A stretch of 64,000 nt of DNA. Source: Corynebacterium sp. Marseille-P3884 (GTDB taxonomy: Bacteria; Actinomycetota; Actinomycetes; Mycobacteriales; Mycobacteriaceae). Below, one piece after another: positions 53,482 to 63,315 of the stretch. The DNA is taken from NCBI RefSeq assembly GCF_017942225.1, contig NZ_JAGKSD010000011.1, positions 1 to 64,000 on the forward strand, written 5' to 3'. Under the pieces are notes generated by a model. That model saw nothing but the letters and a program-made list of their open reading frames with translations, was not told the DNA's origin and did no database searches. The position numbers and the translations under genes are program-made. Each line of letters starts with the position of its first letter. Position 1 is the stretch's first letter.

Positions 53482-53542
53482 ATATTTCGCGTGCGCCTAG
53501 ACAAAAATTCGGAGCCTTGCTATAAATCGAACATAGAATCTA

Positions 53543-53558
53543 TCGAACATCTACTCGA
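53543..53558. promoter_or_regulatory. LexA box near the divS-like gene
   Basis: TCGAACATCTACTCGA matches the 16-bp actinobacterial SOS box with a perfect left half and four of six bases in the right half. A further TCGAAC starts at 53527. Both lie within 100 bases of the 53626 start. Confidence 0.55.
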
Positions 53559-53625
53559 ACGGTGTGGCGGCCGTGGTTCAACGGGGCCATAGAATCGCAA
53601 CCACACAACAAGAAAGGGAACGACA

Positions 53626-53997
53626 ATGACCATCTCCATCGCACGCACTAACAGCACTGATTCTTTCTCTATGGCAACGCCGCAACGCGTTCAGCCGGCG
53701 GATGTCTGGGACCTGGATCGCCGCCGATCCGGCAATGCCGCGCCGGTGCATGTTCGAACGTTGGAATCATCGAATCGAAAATACGGTCCTATCCCGGACG
53801 GTCACTCCGGCAGGGATGAGGGCGGCGCCGATAGTTTCGAAACTCGCCGCGAGAAGACCGGGGCGGCGCTCATGGGTGCGCTCTTCGGTTTGGCCCTGAT
53901 TGTCGGATCGGCTTTCGGCGGAGCGTTCTCCGGCGGGGATGCCGGCTTCGTCCCGCAGGATGCGGGCAACCAGATTGCGGCTGTCTCGCAGCGCTAG
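53626..53997 (+). CDS. DivS-like SOS-induced small membrane protein
   Basis: This 123-residue protein has a charged N-terminal 80 residues and one membrane helix (TGAALMGALFGLALIVGSAFGG), then a short Gly/Asp-rich tail. Its position, divergent from lexA and directly before nrdR, is that of divS, the SOS-induced division suppressor of C. glutamicum. No LysM domain is present, unlike the mycobacterial Rv2719c. AAAGGGAA precedes the ATG, and LexA half-sites lie in the promoter. The assignment rests on synteny, size and topology. Confidence 0.7.
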   Translation: MTISIARTNSTDSFSMATPQRVQPADVWDLDRRRSGNAAPVHVRTLESSNRKYGPIPDGHSGRDEGGADSFETRREKTGAALMGALFGLALIVGSAFGGAFSGGDAGFVPQDAGNQIAAVSQR

Positions 53998-54069
53998 CAA
54001 GCAGGGGGGCCCGTTCGGCCGGGCCGGGGGCGAAAATATGGCCACAGCGAACGGGTAAGATGCAGTGTC

Positions 54070-54534
54070 GTGCACTGCCCTTTTTGTCAGAACGATAGCT
54101 CCCGCGTCTCAGACTCGCGTCTCGTGGACGGCGGAGCAGCCATCCGCCGCCGTCGCGAATGCACGGAGTGCGGGGGACGTTTCACCACCATGGAAAAAGC
54201 GGTGTTGACGGTGGTGAAGCGCAACGGGGTCAGCGAGCCCTTTGACCGCGACAAGCTCATCGTCGGCGTGCGCCGCGCGTGCCAAGGTCGCGACGTGTCC
54301 GATGACTCGCTGAAGCGCCTCGCGCAGGAAGTCGAAGAGATCGTGCGCAGCCACGGCAGCTCCCAGATCCCGTCGAATGAAATCGGTCTTGCGATCTTGG
54401 AGCCGCTGCGTGCGCTGGATGAGGTCGCGTACCTGCGTTTCGCGTCCGTGTACAAGTCCTTCGAAAGCGCCGACGACTTCGAATCGGAGATCCGTCTCAT
54501 GCGTCGCAAGGATCGCGGGATGGACGAGCTCTAG
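54070..54534 (+). CDS. nrdR: Transcriptional repressor NrdR
   Basis: This 154-residue zinc-ribbon/ATP-cone protein represses ribonucleotide reductase genes according to ATP/dATP levels. The zinc ribbon is [15 protein letters not shown] and [10 protein letters not shown]. The ATP cone begins [29 protein letters not shown] 54070 lies 8 bases after TAAGAT (54056-54061), so it is probably leaderless. It follows the divS-like gene and is convergent with hrpA. Confidence 0.96.
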   Translation: MHCPFCQNDSSRVSDSRLVDGGAAIRRRRECTECGGRFTTMEKAVLTVVKRNGVSEPFDRDKLIVGVRRACQGRDVSDDSLKRLAQEVEEIVRSHGSSQIPSNEIGLAILEPLRALDEVAYLRFASVYKSFESADDFESEIRLMRRKDRGMDEL

Positions 54535-54570
54535 CGAACGGCCCGGGATGATCCACTTTCTGAGGCGTGG

Positions 54571-57500
54571 CTAGAGCTTGTCGATCATCTTCTCGATGCG
54601 CCGCGGACTCACCGGCTTCGCAGTACCCAGACGCTGGGCGAACAGGCTCACGCGCAGCTCTTGGATTCGCCAATTGATGTCTTTGACTGCCCGGGATTTC
54701 GCGCGGTTAGCGGGCAGGCGTTGGAGCTTGGCATCGCGGTATGCCTTGACGTCATCGATAACGGATTGGCGGTCGGCATCGCGGTCGGGGTCGAGGTTCA
54801 TGTCGTCGAGACGCGCTTGGATCGCCGACATATAGCGCGGCAGGTGCTGGAGATTCTCGGTGCCGTGAATCGTGATCGCGTTCTTCGGCAGCAGGAAGCG
54901 CATTTGCTGCTTAATGTCGTCGATGGCGGGGCCGTCCCAATTGTCGATTTCGGCGGCGATGTTGACGTATTCGACAATTCCGCCGGCGAGTGCGACGACG
55001 GAGCGGCGAACGGCACCAGGAACCTGGGGTTTGACCGCGCCCAGCAGTGTCTTGAACTCGTCGGGAGTGCGCACGGGGCCGCCATTTTTCATCATGAGGT
55101 CGCGGATTGCGGCCACGCGCGCATCCTCGACGAGTCCAGCGGCACCACCGTGGGGATACTTATCGACGGCCACACGCTGCCGCAACGGCAACCCCTTCGT
55201 CATGTGGGAAACGTTGACGGGGATCTGGCGCATCAGCATAGTTAGCGTGGCCGTCATCATGGAGGCGTCGGCGGCAGCCTTGGTGGGGAAGACCTTGACG
55301 CGAACGCCGTCGGCAGTCGCTTCCAGGGCGGGATACGCATCGACGTCGTTGCCTTCGATCGTCGTAGTGACGGTTTCAGGCACGTCGCCGAGGGTATCGG
55401 CAGTCCAGTCTTTGGCGGAGTCGGATTCCGCTTTCTTCGTCGCCTTGGCCACAGAAGACGTAATGTGGCCAGCCTGGCGGTTTTTGAGAGCGCTGAGGCT
55501 CTTGTCGTGATCGATGATCTTGCCGCGGCGGTCGACGGCGGCGAAGGTCATCGTGAGGTGCGCCGGTAGCGCATTGGGGCGGAAGTCGGACCCGTTGATG
55601 CCGTGGCCGCCGAGAGATTGCAAAACGTCGGCGAGTTGTTCGGTGATGGGAGCTTCGAACGGGACGAGCTTGCCCATCGCCCGGTCGGCGAATTCCGGGG
55701 CCGGGACAACCGTTTTGCGCAGCGCTTTCGGAAGAGAACGGATGAGTTCGGTGACCAGTTCCTCGCGTAGTCCGGGCACGAGCCAGTCGAAACCGGTGTC
55801 TTCGAGTCCCGCGAGGAGAGGAACGGGGACGAGCACCGTCACACCGTCGAAGGGGTCGCCGGGCTCGAATTTGTACTGGAGGTCGTAGTCGATGGAGCCG
55901 TGGCGCCAAGTGTCGGGGAAGGCGGTGTCGCCGGCGTCGGGGGAGGCGTCGTTAAGCAATGCCTCGGGGTCGAAGTCGAGGAAAGACGCGTCGTGCTGGC
56001 GCTTCTTCTTCCACCATGCGTCGAAGTGACGGCCGGTCCCGATGTCGTCGGGGATGCGCTGGTCGTAGAAGTCGAACAGGGTGTCTTCGTCGACGACGAT
56101 GCCGCGGCGGCGCACCTTTTCCTCGACGGCAGCGGCTTCTTCGAGCAGAGCCGCGTTGTGCTTCAAGAATTTATGGTGAGCATTCCACTCGCCGTCGATA
56201 AGCGCGTGGCGGATGAACAGGTCGCGGGCAGCCTCCATGTCGACGCGGTGGTACGGAACCAGGCGGTCAGCGACGACGGTGACTCCGTAGAGCATCGACT
56301 TCTGGTGCACCATCGGCGCGGCGCGCTTTTGCGACCACACCGGTTCGGAATAGGAGTGCTTGAGAAGGTCGCGGGCGATCTTTTCCACCCACGACGGGTC
56401 GATCGCGGCGACATCGCGCGCCCAGAGGCGCGACGTCTCGACGAGCTCGGCCGCCATCACGAATTCCGGCGGTTTCTTCGCCAGCGCGGAACCCGGGAAA
56501 ACCATGAAGCGGGTCCCGCGGGCGCCCTTGAATTCCTTGGAGTTTCCGTCGCGAGCACCGATATTGGACAGCAGCCCGGTAAGTAGCGACTGATGGATCG
56601 CGTTGGTGTCGCGGTCGGCAGCATCGACGGCAGACGACACATTCTTCCACCCGAGCTGCGCTTCAGCGTCGCGGAGCTGGCGCACAAGGTCGAACCACTC
56701 GCGGATTCGCATGTAGTGGAGGAATTCCTTCTTCATGCGTTTGCGGAAAGCATTGCCGGACAGTTCGTCGCGCGAGTCCTTGATGTAGTCCCAGAGATTC
56801 AAAGACGCGAGGAAGTCGGAGGTCGTGTCCTTGAAGCGGGCGTGCGCCTGGTCAGCCTGCGCCTGGTATTCCAGGGGGCGTTCGCGGACGTCCTGAATGG
56901 TCATGGCGGCGACGATGATGGTCACGTCGCGGAGCACACCGAGCCGGTCGGCTTCGACGAGCATGCGCGCCATGCGCGGGTCGACGGGAATGCGTGCGAT
57001 ATCGCGGCCGACACCGGTCAGCGCAGGTTCAGCGTGGTCGCGCGAGTCTTTGATGGCGCCCAGCTCCTTCAGGAGCAGGAGACCGTCGCGGACTGCTTTC
57101 GGTTCGGGCGGCTGCACGAAGGGGAATTCGGAGATATCGCCGAGCCGCAGATTGATCATCTGGAGGATGACGCTGGCCAGGTTAGTGCGCAGGATTTCCG
57201 GGTCAGTGAATTCGGGGCGCGCGTTGAAATTGTCTTCGGAGTAGAGGCGGATGGCGATGCCGTCGGCGGTGCGGCCCGAGCGGCCGGAACGCTGATTGGC
57301 GCTGGCCTGCGAGATCTCCTCGATGGGGAGACGCTGGACCTTGGTGCGGGTGGAGTAGCGCGAGATGCGCGCAAGGCCGGTGTCCACGACATAGTGGATG
57401 CCCGGCACGGTCAGCGATGTCTCTGCGATATTGGTGGCCAACACGATGCGGCGGCCGGAGTGCGGTGAGAACACGCGGTGCTGCTCGGCATTGGACAGGC

Positions 57501-58488
57501 GGCCGAACAGGGGAGTGACTTCGACGCCGCGCCAGTGCTGTTTCTCGATGACTTCCATCGCGTCGCGGATATCGCGCTCGGAGGCGAAGAAGCACAGGAT
57601 GTCGCCGTCGCCTTCGCGCATGAGTTCTTTCAGCGCGTCGATAAGCCCGTCGAGCATGTCGATGTCGACGACCTTAGTGCTTCCGTCCTTGGCGACCACT
57701 TCCGTCTCCAGCGGCCGATAGCGGATTTCCACTGGGTAGGTGCGCCCGGAGACTTCGATGATGGGCGCGGGTTCGCCGGAAGCGTCAGCGAAGTGCGCGG
57801 CGAAGCGCTCGGGGTCGATGGTCGCGGAGGTGATGATCACTTTCAGGTCGGGCCGCGCAGGCAGCAGGCGTTTGAGGTAGCCGAGGAGGAAGTCGATATT
57901 GAGCGACCGCTCGTGGGCCTCGTCGATGATGATCGTGTCGTAGGCGTTCAGGAACCGGTCGCGCTGCATTTCGGCGAGGAGAATGCCGTCGGTCATGAGT
58001 TTGACGGCGGTGGTGTCGGTAACGCGGTCGTCGAAGCGGATGGCGTAGCCGACGGTCTCGCCGATGTCTTGGCCGAGTTCGTGGGCGATGCGTTCGGCAA
58101 CGGTGCGCGCGGCGATACGGCGCGGCTGGGTGTGGCCGATCAGGCCGCGGCGTCCGCGCCCGAGCTCGAGGAGCATCTTTGGGATCTGCGTGGTCTTGCC
58201 GGAGCCGGTCTCACCAGCGATGACGACGACCTGGTTGTCTCGGATGAGCTCCATGATGTCGTCGCGCCGCGCGGAGACAGGGAGGGATTCGGGGTACTCG
58301 ATCGCGGGCACATGCTTATCGACGTCCGCTACTTTCCCCGCCTCTGCATCCATGTCAGCGCTGATCTGGCCAAGCGCGTGCGGAGAACGTGCCTTTTTCA
58401 GGCGCCGCTTGAAACGCCGGACGCTGGCGATGGGCAGCTCGTCGAGGCGGCGGTAGAGCTCGTCGCGGGTGAGTTCAGGGTTCGTCAT
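54571..58488 (-). CDS. hrpA: ATP-dependent RNA helicase HrpA
   Basis: This 1305-residue DEAH-box helicase has Walker A VVIAGETGSGKTTQIPK (about residue 92), DEAH in IIIDEAHERSLNIDFLL, SAT in VIITSATIDPERF, and motif VI QRSGRSGRTADG. HA2 and OB domains and a long C-terminal DUF3418 region follow. HrpA resolves stalled or collided ribosomes in other bacteria. ATG 58488 is given; TTG 58494 lies 6 bases after a TAGACT box and might be the real leaderless start. It contains four copies (55159 as a 10-mer, 56193, 57636, 58314) of the repeated 11-mer. Confidence 0.94.
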   Translation of the reverse strand: MTNPELTRDELYRRLDELPIASVRRFKRRLKKARSPHALGQISADMDAEAGKVADVDKHVPAIEYPESLPVSARRDDIMELIRDNQVVVIAGETGSGKTTQIPKMLLELGRGRRGLIGHTQPRRIAARTVAERIAHELGQDIGETVGYAIRFDDRVTDTTAVKLMTDGILLAEMQRDRFLNAYDTIIIDEAHERSLNIDFLLGYLKRLLPARPDLKVIITSATIDPERFAAHFADASGEPAPIIEVSGRTYPVEIRYRPLETEVVAKDGSTKVVDIDMLDGLIDALKELMREGDGDILCFFASERDIRDAMEVIEKQHWRGVEVTPLFGRLSNAEQHRVFSPHSGRRIVLATNIAETSLTVPGIHYVVDTGLARISRYSTRTKVQRLPIEEISQASANQRSGRSGRTADGIAIRLYSEDNFNARPEFTDPEILRTNLASVILQMINLRLGDISEFPFVQPPEPKAVRDGLLLLKELGAIKDSRDHAEPALTGVGRDIARIPVDPRMARMLVEADRLGVLRDVTIIVAAMTIQDVRERPLEYQAQADQAHARFKDTTSDFLASLNLWDYIKDSRDELSGNAFRKRMKKEFLHYMRIREWFDLVRQLRDAEAQLGWKNVSSAVDAADRDTNAIHQSLLTGLLSNIGARDGNSKEFKGARGTRFMVFPGSALAKKPPEFVMAAELVETSRLWARDVAAIDPSWVEKIARDLLKHSYSEPVWSQKRAAPMVHQKSMLYGVTVVADRLVPYHRVDMEAARDLFIRHALIDGEWNAHHKFLKHNAALLEEAAAVEEKVRRRGIVVDEDTLFDFYDQRIPDDIGTGRHFDAWWKKKRQHDASFLDFDPEALLNDASPDAGDTAFPDTWRHGSIDYDLQYKFEPGDPFDGVTVLVPVPLLAGLEDTGFDWLVPGLREELVTELIRSLPKALRKTVVPAPEFADRAMGKLVPFEAPITEQLADVLQSLGGHGINGSDFRPNALPAHLTMTFAAVDRRGKIIDHDKSLSALKNRQAGHITSSVAKATKKAESDSAKDWTADTLGDVPETVTTTIEGNDVDAYPALEATADGVRVKVFPTKAAADASMMTATLTMLMRQIPVNVSHMTKGLPLRQRVAVDKYPHGGAAGLVEDARVAAIRDLMMKNGGPVRTPDEFKTLLGAVKPQVPGAVRRSVVALAGGIVEYVNIAAEIDNWDGPAIDDIKQQMRFLLPKNAITIHGTENLQHLPRYMSAIQARLDDMNLDPDRDADRQSVIDDVKAYRDAKLQRLPANRAKSRAVKDINWRIQELRVSLFAQRLGTAKPVSPRRIEKMIDKL

Positions 58489-58535
58489 AGTCAACGCGCG
58501 AGTCTACCCGCGTGCGAGCAGCCGTCGTGCGGTGG

Positions 58536-59477
58536 CTATGCGCGCTTATCGACGGTCGCGTGGAACGCTTCCGCAATCAGCTCCCCGAGGGCAGTGAATT
58601 CCTCGGTGCGCGTGGACGATGAGCGGTGCACGAGTCCGATGTCGCGTGAGGCGGTGACATCGTCGGCGAAGTGCGCGACAGCGACGTTGGGGCGCGCGCA
58701 TTCGACGGGGACGGCGGAGACAGGGAGCAGCGTGGCACCGTAGCCGGCGGCGACGAGCTGGATGATGGTGGTCAGTGAGGACGCACGGGTGACGGATTCG
58801 GTCATTCCGGCTACGTCGAGGTTGGCGGTGCGGCACAGGTCCATGATCTGGTCACGCAGGCAGTGGCCGTCGTCCATGAGGAGCATGTCGAGAGCGTCGA
58901 GTTCGGCGAGTGCGACGTCGCTGCGGCCGGCGAGGCCGTTGGTTTCGTTCACGGCGATGGCGAAGTCCTCGGTGTAGAGGGGAATTTCGTCGAGGCCGGT
59001 CGTGCCGGAGGGAAAGGCGATGAGTGCGGCGTCGAGCTGGCCGTTGCGCAGTTGCTCCATGAGCGCCGGGGTCGTCTCCTCGACGACTTTCGGTTCAAGG
59101 TCCGGGTAGCGCTCTTGGGCGAGGCGCAGAAATTCTGGCAGTAGGTACGGCGCGATGGTGGGAATGATGCCGAGCGTGAGTTGCCCGTTGAGAATGCCTT
59201 GGGCGCCGCGGGAGTGCTGCACGAAGGATTCGGCGGCTTCGAGCGTGGCTTGGGCGTAGGGGAGGAGGCGTTCGCCGACGGGGGTGACGATGACTTTGCG
59301 CGTCGAGCGCTCGATGAGCTGGATTCCCAAGCCGGATTCCAAGGCGACGAGTGCCTGGGACAGGGATGGCTGGGAGATCTGCAGATGGCTGGCCGCGGTG
59401 CCGAAGTGCCGGTGTTCGGCAATGGTCACGAAGGTGCGGATTTGAGCCAGCGTCGGGCGGTACTCCTTATTACTCAT
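58536..59477 (-). CDS. oxyR: Hydrogen-peroxide-sensing regulator OxyR (LysR family)
   Basis: This 313-residue LysR-type regulator has the HTH at LAQIRTFVTIAEHRHFGTAASHLQISQPSLSQALVALESGLG. The sensing domain contains MDDGHCLRDQIMDLCRTANLD, the OxyR peroxidatic cysteine motif (GHCxRDQ) and a nearby second cysteine. In C. glutamicum OxyR represses katA, dps and others until oxidised. It is followed by hrpA after about 40 bases. A GCTTATCGACG copy overlaps its last codons (58544). Confidence 0.94.
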   Translation of the reverse strand: MSNKEYRPTLAQIRTFVTIAEHRHFGTAASHLQISQPSLSQALVALESGLGIQLIERSTRKVIVTPVGERLLPYAQATLEAAESFVQHSRGAQGILNGQLTLGIIPTIAPYLLPEFLRLAQERYPDLEPKVVEETTPALMEQLRNGQLDAALIAFPSGTTGLDEIPLYTEDFAIAVNETNGLAGRSDVALAELDALDMLLMDDGHCLRDQIMDLCRTANLDVAGMTESVTRASSLTTIIQLVAAGYGATLLPVSAVPVECARPNVAVAHFADDVTASRDIGLVHRSSSTRTEEFTALGELIAEAFHATVDKRA

Positions 59478-59531
59478 ATCTTCAAAAACTACAAGGATTA
59501 ATAGGTTGGTGCGGGAAAATAGCAGAAATAC

Positions 59532-62102
59532 TTAATGGCGCATTTCAAGAGAGCTCAGGCGGACTTCGCCGGCGGCATCGGAAGCATCAAGGTCAACGGT
59601 GCCGTGCAATTGGAAAGAATTGTCGCCTTCAGGGTCTTTGACGATCTGAGTGACAGTCCAGCTGCGGGAGTCCGTGTCGGCAAGCACGAAGTACTCGGGT
59701 CCGCGGGCATCGGCGTCCAAGTCGACGTCATCGTAGTCGTCGAAATAATCGTCCATGAGTGCAGGCCAGTCGGGCTGGTCGGCCAGCTCCATGTAGTCGA
59801 GCATGTCGGCGAGCTCTTTTTCCTTCTCGAAGGCGAAGAGCTCGACCATGCGGAAGAAATAATTGCGCACCATGATGGTGAAGGCGCGGCGATTGGCAGT
59901 CAGAGCGGTCGGATCTTCCACGCCGAAGGCCAGTTCGCGTTCCAGATCGTCGCGGCTGATGGGGGTGTTCTCGTCGGCCATGTGGGCCCATTCGTCGATA
60001 AGCGATGAATCGACCTGGCGGATGAGCTCGCCGAGCCACACGATGATGTCGTCGAGACGCTCTGTCATGTACGCGTCGGGGATGGAATGCGACAGTGTGC
60101 GCCATGCGTCGGTGAGGTAGCGCAGGACGACGCCTTCGCTGCGCGCGAGACCGTATGTGGCGATGACATCGGAGAATGTCATCGCGTGCTCGATCATGTC
60201 GCGCACGACCGATTTGGGGGAGAGGTCGAATTCCTTCGCCCACGGATTGCCTTGCACGAAGGTCTCGTAGGCGTCCTCGAGCTCGTCGCGCAGCGGCTGC
60301 GGGTAGGTGACGTCCTCGATGAGCGCCATGCGTTCGGTGTAGTCGACGCCGTCGGCCTTGAGTGCGGCGATTTCCTCGCCGCGCGCCGCGGATTGCTGGG
60401 CTTGGAGGAGCTGGCGCGGATCGTCGAGAATCGCCTCGAATGTGGAGATGACGTCCAAGTCGTAGGTTTCCGAGGCTGGGTCGAGCAACGTCAAAAACGC
60501 GAGCGCGAACGGCGACAGTGGCTGGTTGAGCGCGAAGTCCCGGTCGAGCTCCGCAGTCAGCGTGTACGGGCGGAACGCGGGAGAATCCGGGGTGCGCTCG
60601 ACGACCTCGGCGGCGATGAGCCCGCGGAAGAGATCGACGGCGGTGAGAATGTCGCGGTTCTGTTTGGCGCGGGTGTCGTGGTTGTCGCGCAGCAAGTGCT
60701 TCATGTGCTCGTAACCGTCGCCGGGACGTGCGACGACGTTGAGCAGCATCGAGTTCGACACAGTGAATTGGCTGGTCAGCTCCTCCGGCTCAGCTTCGGT
60801 GAGCCGGTTGAACGTCTTCTCCGACCACGAGACTTCGCCGTCGCGCGGGGCCTTCTTGCGGATCTTCTTCAGTTTCTTCGGGTCGTCGCCGGCCTTGCGG
60901 CGGAGTTTCACGTTCTCGATTTCGTGCTCGGGCGCTTCGACGACGACGGTGCCTTCCGTGTCGTAACCGGCGCGGCCCGCGCGTCCGGCGATCTGGTGGA
61001 ATTCGCGGGATTTCACGATGCGCTGCTTCGTCCCATCGAATTTCGCCAGCCCGGTCATGAGCACGGTACGGATCGGCACGTTGATGCCCACGCCGAGCGT
61101 GTCCGTTCCGCAAATGACCTTCAAATGGCCCGCCTGGGCGAGACGCTCGACGAGACGGCGGTACTTCGGCAGCATGCCCGCGTGGTGGATACCGATACCG
61201 CGGCGCAGCAGCTTCGACAGGGTCTTGCCGAAGGTGGTGGTGAAGCGGAAATCGCCGATGGCGTCGCGGATCGCTTCTTTTTTCTCGGGCGTAATGATGG
61301 ACATCGACGTGAGCGCCTGCGCGCGCTCGGTCGCCTCACGCTGGGAGAAATGCACGACGTAGACGGGCGCCTTACCGTCGGAAAGCAGCTCTTCAATGGT
61401 GTCGTGGACGGGCGTGAACACATAGTGGAAGTCCAGCGGCACGGGGCGCTCGGAGCCGCCGACATAAGTAGTTGTGCGGCCCGTGCGGCGGGTCAGGTCG
61501 TCTTCGAGCCACTTCGTGTCGCCCAAGGTCGCGGACATGAGCAAGAACTGCGCCTTCGGCAACTCCAGCAGCGGCACCTGCCACGCCCAGCCACGGTCGG
61601 GCTCGGAGTAGTAGTGGAACTCGTCCATCACGACTTGGCGGATGTCGGATTTAGCGCCCTCGCGCAGCGCGATATTGGCCACGATCTCAGCAGTAGCCGC
61701 AATGATCGGGGCATCGCCGTTGACGGTGGCGTCGCCGGTCATCATGCCGACATTCTCCGGGCCGAAAATCTCGCACAGGGAGAAGAATTTCTCGCTCACC
61801 AACGCCTTGATCGGCGCGGTGTAGAAAGACCGCTGGCCGCGCGCCATGGCGATGAAGTGCGCAGCGTTAGCCACCATCGACTTACCGGACCCAGTGGGCG
61901 TGGCCAAGATGACATTGTCACCGGACAACAGAGCCAGCGACGCTTCCTCCTGTGCCGGATACAGCGAGATCCCGCGCGAGGAGGTCCAGGAGGTGAAAGA
62001 GTCCCAGACTGCGTCGTCGATAAGCGTGCTCGGGACGTTCTCGAGATCCGCAATGGAATCTCCGAGCGTCGGTGCTGAGGCGTTGGAAGTCACCTCACCC
62101 AC
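59532..62102 (-). CDS. Ski2-like DEAD/DEAH helicase, DUF3516 type
   Basis: An 856-residue superfamily 2 helicase. Walker A is VILATPTGSGKSMV (about residue 70), the DEVH-like box DEFHYYSEPDRGWAW, motif III LLMSATLGDTKW, motif V/VI GTDTLGVGINVPIRTVLMTGL and HQIAGRAGRAGYDTEG. The C-terminal 400 residues are helical and fit the DUF3516 family of actinobacterial helicases; a DSHCT exosome-type domain is not evident. The role is probably RNA turnover, by analogy. The start is GTG 62102, 18 bases after the PAC2 stop, so the two genes form an operon. Confidence 0.85.
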   Translation of the reverse strand: MGEVTSNASAPTLGDSIADLENVPSTLIDDAVWDSFTSWTSSRGISLYPAQEEASLALLSGDNVILATPTGSGKSMVANAAHFIAMARGQRSFYTAPIKALVSEKFFSLCEIFGPENVGMMTGDATVNGDAPIIAATAEIVANIALREGAKSDIRQVVMDEFHYYSEPDRGWAWQVPLLELPKAQFLLMSATLGDTKWLEDDLTRRTGRTTTYVGGSERPVPLDFHYVFTPVHDTIEELLSDGKAPVYVVHFSQREATERAQALTSMSIITPEKKEAIRDAIGDFRFTTTFGKTLSKLLRRGIGIHHAGMLPKYRRLVERLAQAGHLKVICGTDTLGVGINVPIRTVLMTGLAKFDGTKQRIVKSREFHQIAGRAGRAGYDTEGTVVVEAPEHEIENVKLRRKAGDDPKKLKKIRKKAPRDGEVSWSEKTFNRLTEAEPEELTSQFTVSNSMLLNVVARPGDGYEHMKHLLRDNHDTRAKQNRDILTAVDLFRGLIAAEVVERTPDSPAFRPYTLTAELDRDFALNQPLSPFALAFLTLLDPASETYDLDVISTFEAILDDPRQLLQAQQSAARGEEIAALKADGVDYTERMALIEDVTYPQPLRDELEDAYETFVQGNPWAKEFDLSPKSVVRDMIEHAMTFSDVIATYGLARSEGVVLRYLTDAWRTLSHSIPDAYMTERLDDIIVWLGELIRQVDSSLIDEWAHMADENTPISRDDLERELAFGVEDPTALTANRRAFTIMVRNYFFRMVELFAFEKEKELADMLDYMELADQPDWPALMDDYFDDYDDVDLDADARGPEYFVLADTDSRSWTVTQIVKDPEGDNSFQLHGTVDLDASDAAGEVRLSSLEMRH

Positions 62103-62120
62103 GGTACTAAAGGCGCGCGG

Positions 62121-63101
62121 CTACTCGTCGTCGTCCGGCATATCGATGTCGTCGCCCGGGCCGAGCGTCTTGTCGCGGTCGTCGATGGCCGCGAGGAAAT
62201 TCTCGAACGCCGCGCCGATCTCCTCGCCGCTGGGCACCTGCGCCTCGCCCGGCATCATCTTCTGCGGATTCTTCTTGCGGTAGGATGCCATCTCCGAGTC
62301 GTAGTGCTGCTCGAGCTGGCCGACGACGTTGGCGATCTCCTCGGAATTATTCGTCTGCTCGGCGAGCTGCTGCGCGACGCGTTCCATGTCGCGCTCGATC
62401 GCGCCCAGCGGGAACTTCAAGTCCGACGTATCCGAAACGGATTGCAGCAACTGGTAGACAGCCTGCGGATACGGCGAAGACGCGACGTAATGCGGAACGT
62501 GCGCCGTGTAGCCCGCAACGCGGCGGCCGCGGGAGTGCAATTCGCGCTCGATCATCACGGCGGCGGCGCCTGGAACGGACACCATGCCGTCGAACGTGAA
62601 CATCTTCCCGACGAGTTCGCGGTCGTTGCCGTGCGCGGACACGACGAGCGGACGCGTGTGCGGCGCACCCATCGGCGCGGAATACAGGCAAATGGTCTTG
62701 TCCACGTTGAAGCGGTCGGCGAGATCCGCCACCGATTTCGAGAACGCCTCCCAGCGCAGGTCGGGCTCTGGGCCGGACAGCAGCAGGAAGGACTCGCCCT
62801 TGGAATCGCGCAGCACGCGGATGTCTAGGTCGATGTCGTCGACGTCGCTGATCTCGTGCTGGCTCAGCGTCACCATGGGGCGGCGCGAGCGGTAGTCAAT
62901 GAGCTCGTCGTTGTTGAACGTGGCGAGCGTGCGCGAATCGAGCGCGTCCTTCAGATGCCCGGCCGCGCCCTCGACGGCGTGCCCCGCGTCGGCGTAGCCC
63001 TGCATGGCCACGATGAGGGTGGGGCCAGAGGACGCGCCGTCTTCCACGGCGGGAGCCGGGTACTCCAGCTCGTACATGTGCCGCTGATCGTCTGACGTCA
63101 T
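62121..63101 (-). CDS. PAC2 family protein
   Basis: This 326-residue protein belongs to the PAC2 (proteasome assembly chaperone-like) family. GPTLIVAMQGYADAGHAVEGAAGHL is the N-terminal signature; SAPMGAPHTRPLVVSAHG and YTAHVPHYVASSPYPQA follow, and the C-terminal 90 residues are coiled and acidic (EQHYDSEMASYRKKNPQKM). Corynebacteria have PAC2 proteins although most lack a 20S proteasome, so the role is open. I start at ATG 63101, with GAAGGAGG 8-9 bases upstream, rather than the longer frame from 63146. Confidence 0.88.
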   Translation of the reverse strand: MTSDDQRHMYELEYPAPAVEDGASSGPTLIVAMQGYADAGHAVEGAAGHLKDALDSRTLATFNNDELIDYRSRRPMVTLSQHEISDVDDIDLDIRVLRDSKGESFLLLSGPEPDLRWEAFSKSVADLADRFNVDKTICLYSAPMGAPHTRPLVVSAHGNDRELVGKMFTFDGMVSVPGAAAVMIERELHSRGRRVAGYTAHVPHYVASSPYPQAVYQLLQSVSDTSDLKFPLGAIERDMERVAQQLAEQTNNSEEIANVVGQLEQHYDSEMASYRKKNPQKMMPGEAQVPSGEEIGAAFENFLAAIDDRDKTLGPGDDIDMPDDDE

Positions 63102-63315
63102 GTGTGTGACATCCTCCTTCTTGTGAACTAACACCCAGTACAACACCGTGGGTGTCAGGTTTCATTCCCACCTTACGGACCCCACGCGATAGGTGGTAAC
63201 GCACATCCCGCATTGTCCGGGAAAGCACAGCTTCGCTTATCGACGCACCCCCGCCGCGCTCCCCAGTTCTGCTTTCCTGGGAACCGATCCGGGGGGTGGG
63301 GAAGTCCAATAGGGC

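Noticed and set aside
54527-54578. Inverted repeat AGCTCTAGC/GCTAGAGCT between nrdR and hrpA
   Set aside because: It arises because both convergent genes end in codons reading AGCTCTAG; the 34-base spacing makes a terminator unlikely.
60087-62078. 663-codon plus-strand open frame opposite the Ski2-like helicase
   Set aside because: No motif, antisense of a gene with complete helicase motifs.
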